A stretch of 64,000 nt of DNA from Hydrogenophaga crassostreae (GTDB lineage: Bacteria > Pseudomonadota > Gammaproteobacteria > Burkholderiales > Burkholderiaceae_C), in NCBI RefSeq assembly GCF_001761385.1, contig NZ_CP017476.1, positions 3,151,501 through 3,215,500 of the forward strand, read 5' to 3'. Every line of letters starts with the position of its first letter. Within the stretch, counting starts at the first letter, position 1. Below the pieces are notes generated by a model. That model did no database searches and was not told where the DNA came from. It saw only the letters and a program-made list of their open reading frames with translations. Positions 61,756-64,000 of the stretch are shown piece by piece. Both the position numbers and the translations under genes were made by a program.

Positions 61756-63345
61756 ATGACCACCTCTACGCCTCAAGCCACCATCGCCCCCGTCGTGCGC
61801 CGCCAGACCATTGCCGACGCGCTGCACCGCACCGCCCAGCGCCTGCCCGGCAAAACCGCCATCGTCTGCGGCAACACGGCGTGGACCTATGCCGAATTCA
61901 ACACCCTGGTCAGCCGCCTCGCTGCCGGCCTTCACCACATGGGCGTGAATCAGGGAGACAAAGTGGCCGTGCTCGCGCGCAATTCCCATGGCTTTGCTGC
62001 CCTGCGCTTCGCGCTGGCGCGCCGGGGCGCGGTGATGGTTCCGATCAACTTCATGCTGAAGGCCGACGAAGTGGCCTACATCCTGCGCCACGCGGGCGCC
62101 AAAATCCTGGCCACCGACAGCGGCTTGACCGAGCTCGCGCGCAGCGCCGCCGAACTCGACACCCAGGTGAAACAGTTCATCTGGCTGCCCTCGGAAGGCG
62201 CCAGCGAGCCCTCGCCCGGCATGCACCCGTTTGACGAACTCGCCGCCTGTACCGATGGACTGCCCGAAGTCACGCTGGGCAGCTTCGACCTGGCCCAGAT
62301 TGTCTACACCAGCGGCACCGAATCCACCCCCAAAGGGGCCATGCTCACCCACGATGCCGTGATGTGGCAATACGTGAGTTGTGTCATCAACGCCGAAATC
62401 GCCGAGGCCGACCGCGCCCTGCACGCCCTGCCCCTGTACCACTGCGCCCAGCTCGACGTGTTCTTTGGCCCCGCCATCTACATGGGCAGCAGCAACTTCA
62501 TCACCGGTGCGCCCACGCCCGACAACCTGCTCAACCTGCTGGAGCAACACCAGGTCACCAGTTTCTTCGCCCCGCCCACCGTCTGGATCGCTTTGCTGCG
62601 TTCCCCTCTTTTTGACGCAGACAAGCTCAAACACTTGGCCAAGGGCTACTACGGCGCGTCCATCATGCCGGTCGAGGTCTTGAAAGAGCTCGCCGAGCGC
62701 CTGCCCAGGGTGCGCCTGTGGAACCTCTACGGCCAGACCGAAATCGCGCCCCTGGCCACCATGCTCGGTCCCGACGACCAGCTGCGCAAACCCGGCTCCT
62801 GCGGCAAAGCCGTGCTCAACGTGGAAACCCGCGTGGTCAACGACGCCATGGCAGACGTGGCCACGGGCGAAGTGGGCGAAGTCGTGCACCGCTCGCCCCA
62901 TCTCATGCTGGGCTACTTCAACGACCCCGAGCGCACCGCCACCAGCTTTGAGGGCGGCTGGTTCCACAGCGGCGACCTGGCCGTAATCGACGAAGAAGGC
63001 TTCATCACCGTGGTGGACCGCAAGAAAGACATGATCAAAACCGGGGGCGAAAACGTGGCCAGCCGGGAGGTGGAAGAAATGATCTACCGCCTGCCCGCCG
63101 TCAGCGAAGTCGCCGTGATCGGCCTGCCCGATCCGAAATGGGTTGAGGCGGTCACCGCGGTGATTGTGGTCAAGGCGGGAGATTCGCTGAGCGAAGAGGA
63201 AGTGCTGGCGCATTGCAACCAACACATGGCCAGTTTCAAGGCACCCAAACGCGTGGTGTTCACCGACGCGCTGCCGAAGAACCCGAGCGGGAAGCTGCTG
63301 AAGCGGGAACTGAGAACCCGTCTAGCGGACGACAGAAGAGACTGA
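61756..63345 (+). CDS. Acyl-CoA synthetase (AMP-forming)
   Basis: 529 residues from ATG 61756, preceded by AGGAGA. IVYTSGTESTPKGAMLTH is the P-loop (with ESTP in place of the common TGRP), WNLYGQTEIAPLAT the substrate-site motif, SGDLAVIDEEGFITVVDRKKDMIKTGGENV the hinge and NPSGKLLKREL the catalytic Lys. It resembles fatty-acid or benzoate-type CoA ligases, but the acid cannot be named. It is monocistronic; no pathway genes are adjacent. Confidence 0.88.
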   Translation: MTTSTPQATIAPVVRRQTIADALHRTAQRLPGKTAIVCGNTAWTYAEFNTLVSRLAAGLHHMGVNQGDKVAVLARNSHGFAALRFALARRGAVMVPINFMLKADEVAYILRHAGAKILATDSGLTELARSAAELDTQVKQFIWLPSEGASEPSPGMHPFDELAACTDGLPEVTLGSFDLAQIVYTSGTESTPKGAMLTHDAVMWQYVSCVINAEIAEADRALHALPLYHCAQLDVFFGPAIYMGSSNFITGAPTPDNLLNLLEQHQVTSFFAPPTVWIALLRSPLFDADKLKHLAKGYYGASIMPVEVLKELAERLPRVRLWNLYGQTEIAPLATMLGPDDQLRKPGSCGKAVLNVETRVVNDAMADVATGEVGEVVHRSPHLMLGYFNDPERTATSFEGGWFHSGDLAVIDEEGFITVVDRKKDMIKTGGENVASREVEEMIYRLPAVSEVAVIGLPDPKWVEAVTAVIVVKAGDSLSEEEVLAHCNQHMASFKAPKRVVFTDALPKNPSGKLLKRELRTRLADDRRD

Positions 63346-63499
63346 TCAACGCCAGCAAACCACCCACACGCCGCAACGCCTGCGTGGTTTAACGCAGCGA
63401 AATCTACCGCATGAAGCAAAGCGGCATCAGCTCAAGAATCACCATGCGCACCAACATCGCAAGCGCCAACAAGCGTTTCAATGCGACCAGCAAGCGCCC

Positions 63500-64000
63500 T
63501 CAACGCCGGCCCAGCTCCATCGTCCAATACTTGCCGTATTTCGTGCCAGGTTGCGATACACAAGCCAGCGCCACATCGTTGAAGCTGCTTTCCATGATGT
63601 TGTTGCAATGGCCTGGGCTTGCGAGCCAGCCGTTCATCACCGAGGTGACGCTGGATTGCCCTGCAGCAATGTTTTCGCCAATGCCCCGCCAGATGTAGCC
63701 CGCAGCGGTTGCACGCACGCCCAGGGTGCTGCCATCGCTGCCCGTGTGATCAAAGAAGTTGTTTTTTGCCATGTCGGTTGAATGCCTTGCCGCGGCCACT
63801 TGCAGGTTGGCGTTCCAGACCAGCGGCGTGGTTGCAGGTCGCGGCGCGCTGCCGCAAGTGCGCCCACTGGCCCGGGCGGCGTTGATCTGCTGCATCAGGT
63901 CGGTCTGGAAGTTGGGCAGGCCACACACGGTGTCGACCACCGGAGTGGGATTCACCGGAGGTGTATCAGCCGCCGCCGTGCCGACCACGTAATAGGCCAC
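63500..64000 (-). CDS. CAP-domain protein (SCP/PR1 family), 5' part outside the window
   Basis: At least 166 residues running off the right edge (the signal peptide is missing). RHSTDMAKNNFFDHTGSDGSTLGVRATAAGY, then IGENIAAGQSS and NGWLASPGHCNNIMESSF are the CAP/CRISP motifs, including the His and Glu of the putative metal site. Bacterial CAP proteins are usually secreted with unclear function. Cys residues (VCGL, RTCG, GHC, ACVS) suggest disulfides. Confidence 0.82.
   Translation of the reverse strand: MAYYVVGTAAADTPPVNPTPVVDTVCGLPNFQTDLMQQINAARASGRTCGSAPRPATTPLVWNANLQVAAARHSTDMAKNNFFDHTGSDGSTLGVRATAAGYIWRGIGENIAAGQSSVTSVMNGWLASPGHCNNIMESSFNDVALACVSQPGTKYGKYWTMELGRR

Noticed and set aside
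61648..63225. Minus-strand open frame of 525 aa opposite the acyl-CoA synthetase
   Set aside because: Shadow with skewed composition; the plus strand has all ligase motifs.
1..64000. tRNA, rRNA, IS elements or prophage genes
   Set aside because: No cloverleaf-like, rRNA-like, transposase or phage structural sequences were recognised; gene content is uniform in composition.

Overview
The window is 64 kb of GC-rich (roughly 60-65%) chromosomal DNA, and its gene content points to a free-living betaproteobacterium of the Comamonadaceae (Hydrogenophaga-like). The clues are a 16-strand Porin_4-type porin, a TAXI-type TRAP transporter, Tat-exported PhoX phosphatases and many acyl-CoA catabolic operons. 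I saw no rRNA, tRNA, CRISPR array, intact insertion sequence or prophage. The genus is inference.

Layout. 1-3300: two divergent PhoX-family Tat lipoproteins share a regulatory region with 11-bp-periodic Pho boxes on both strands. 3543-4523: a porin with a strong terminator. 4695-13305: a complete dimethylsulfoniopropionate (DMSP) cleavage cluster, dddC-dddA-dddT-dddD on the minus strand with a divergent LysR gene (dddR). DddD is a tandem CaiB-like CoA-transferase/lyase with its catalytic Asp only in the second half. 13309-16938: uvrD and guaC, the latter behind a leader terminator. 17477-23221: small DNA-binding and hypothetical proteins, a four-gene set (DUF1275, hypothetical, spermidine-synthase-like, SulP), a YjdM/PhnA zinc-ribbon protein and NAD-type isocitrate dehydrogenase. 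23365-31874: a MocR regulator divergent from a five-gene oxidative pathway (GMC oxidoreductase, 3-hydroxyacid dehydrogenase, two aldehyde dehydrogenases, an enolase-superfamily protein) of unknown substrate.

32554-40426: a minus-strand set with an AidB-like acyl-CoA dehydrogenase, an unknown permease, two-subunit 3-oxoacid CoA-transferase (subunit B frameshifted) and a TRAP/TAXI transporter. 40816-53936: fourteen closely spaced minus-strand genes. The promoter-proximal five match the itaconate degradation (rip/ict-ich-ccl) set and the distal nine form a separate acyl-CoA pathway with a hydratase pair and a DUF35/thiolase-like pair that looks like a retro-aldolase. A divergent LysR gene sits across a perfect 10-bp-arm palindrome. 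55363-64000: an alpha/beta hydrolase, a 3-hydroxyacid dehydrogenase-like protein, an orphan MotAB-like stator pair, an MlaE-MlaD-lipoprotein set, an acyl-CoA synthetase and a partial CAP-domain protein.

Together the genes describe a chemoheterotroph that takes up osmolytes and organic acids (BCCT, TRAP, SulP), activates them with CoA-transferases or ligases and funnels them to acetyl-CoA and pyruvate. Two genes (36184-36190 and 52823-52828) carry single-base losses in G tracts, which may be assembly errors or real lesions.
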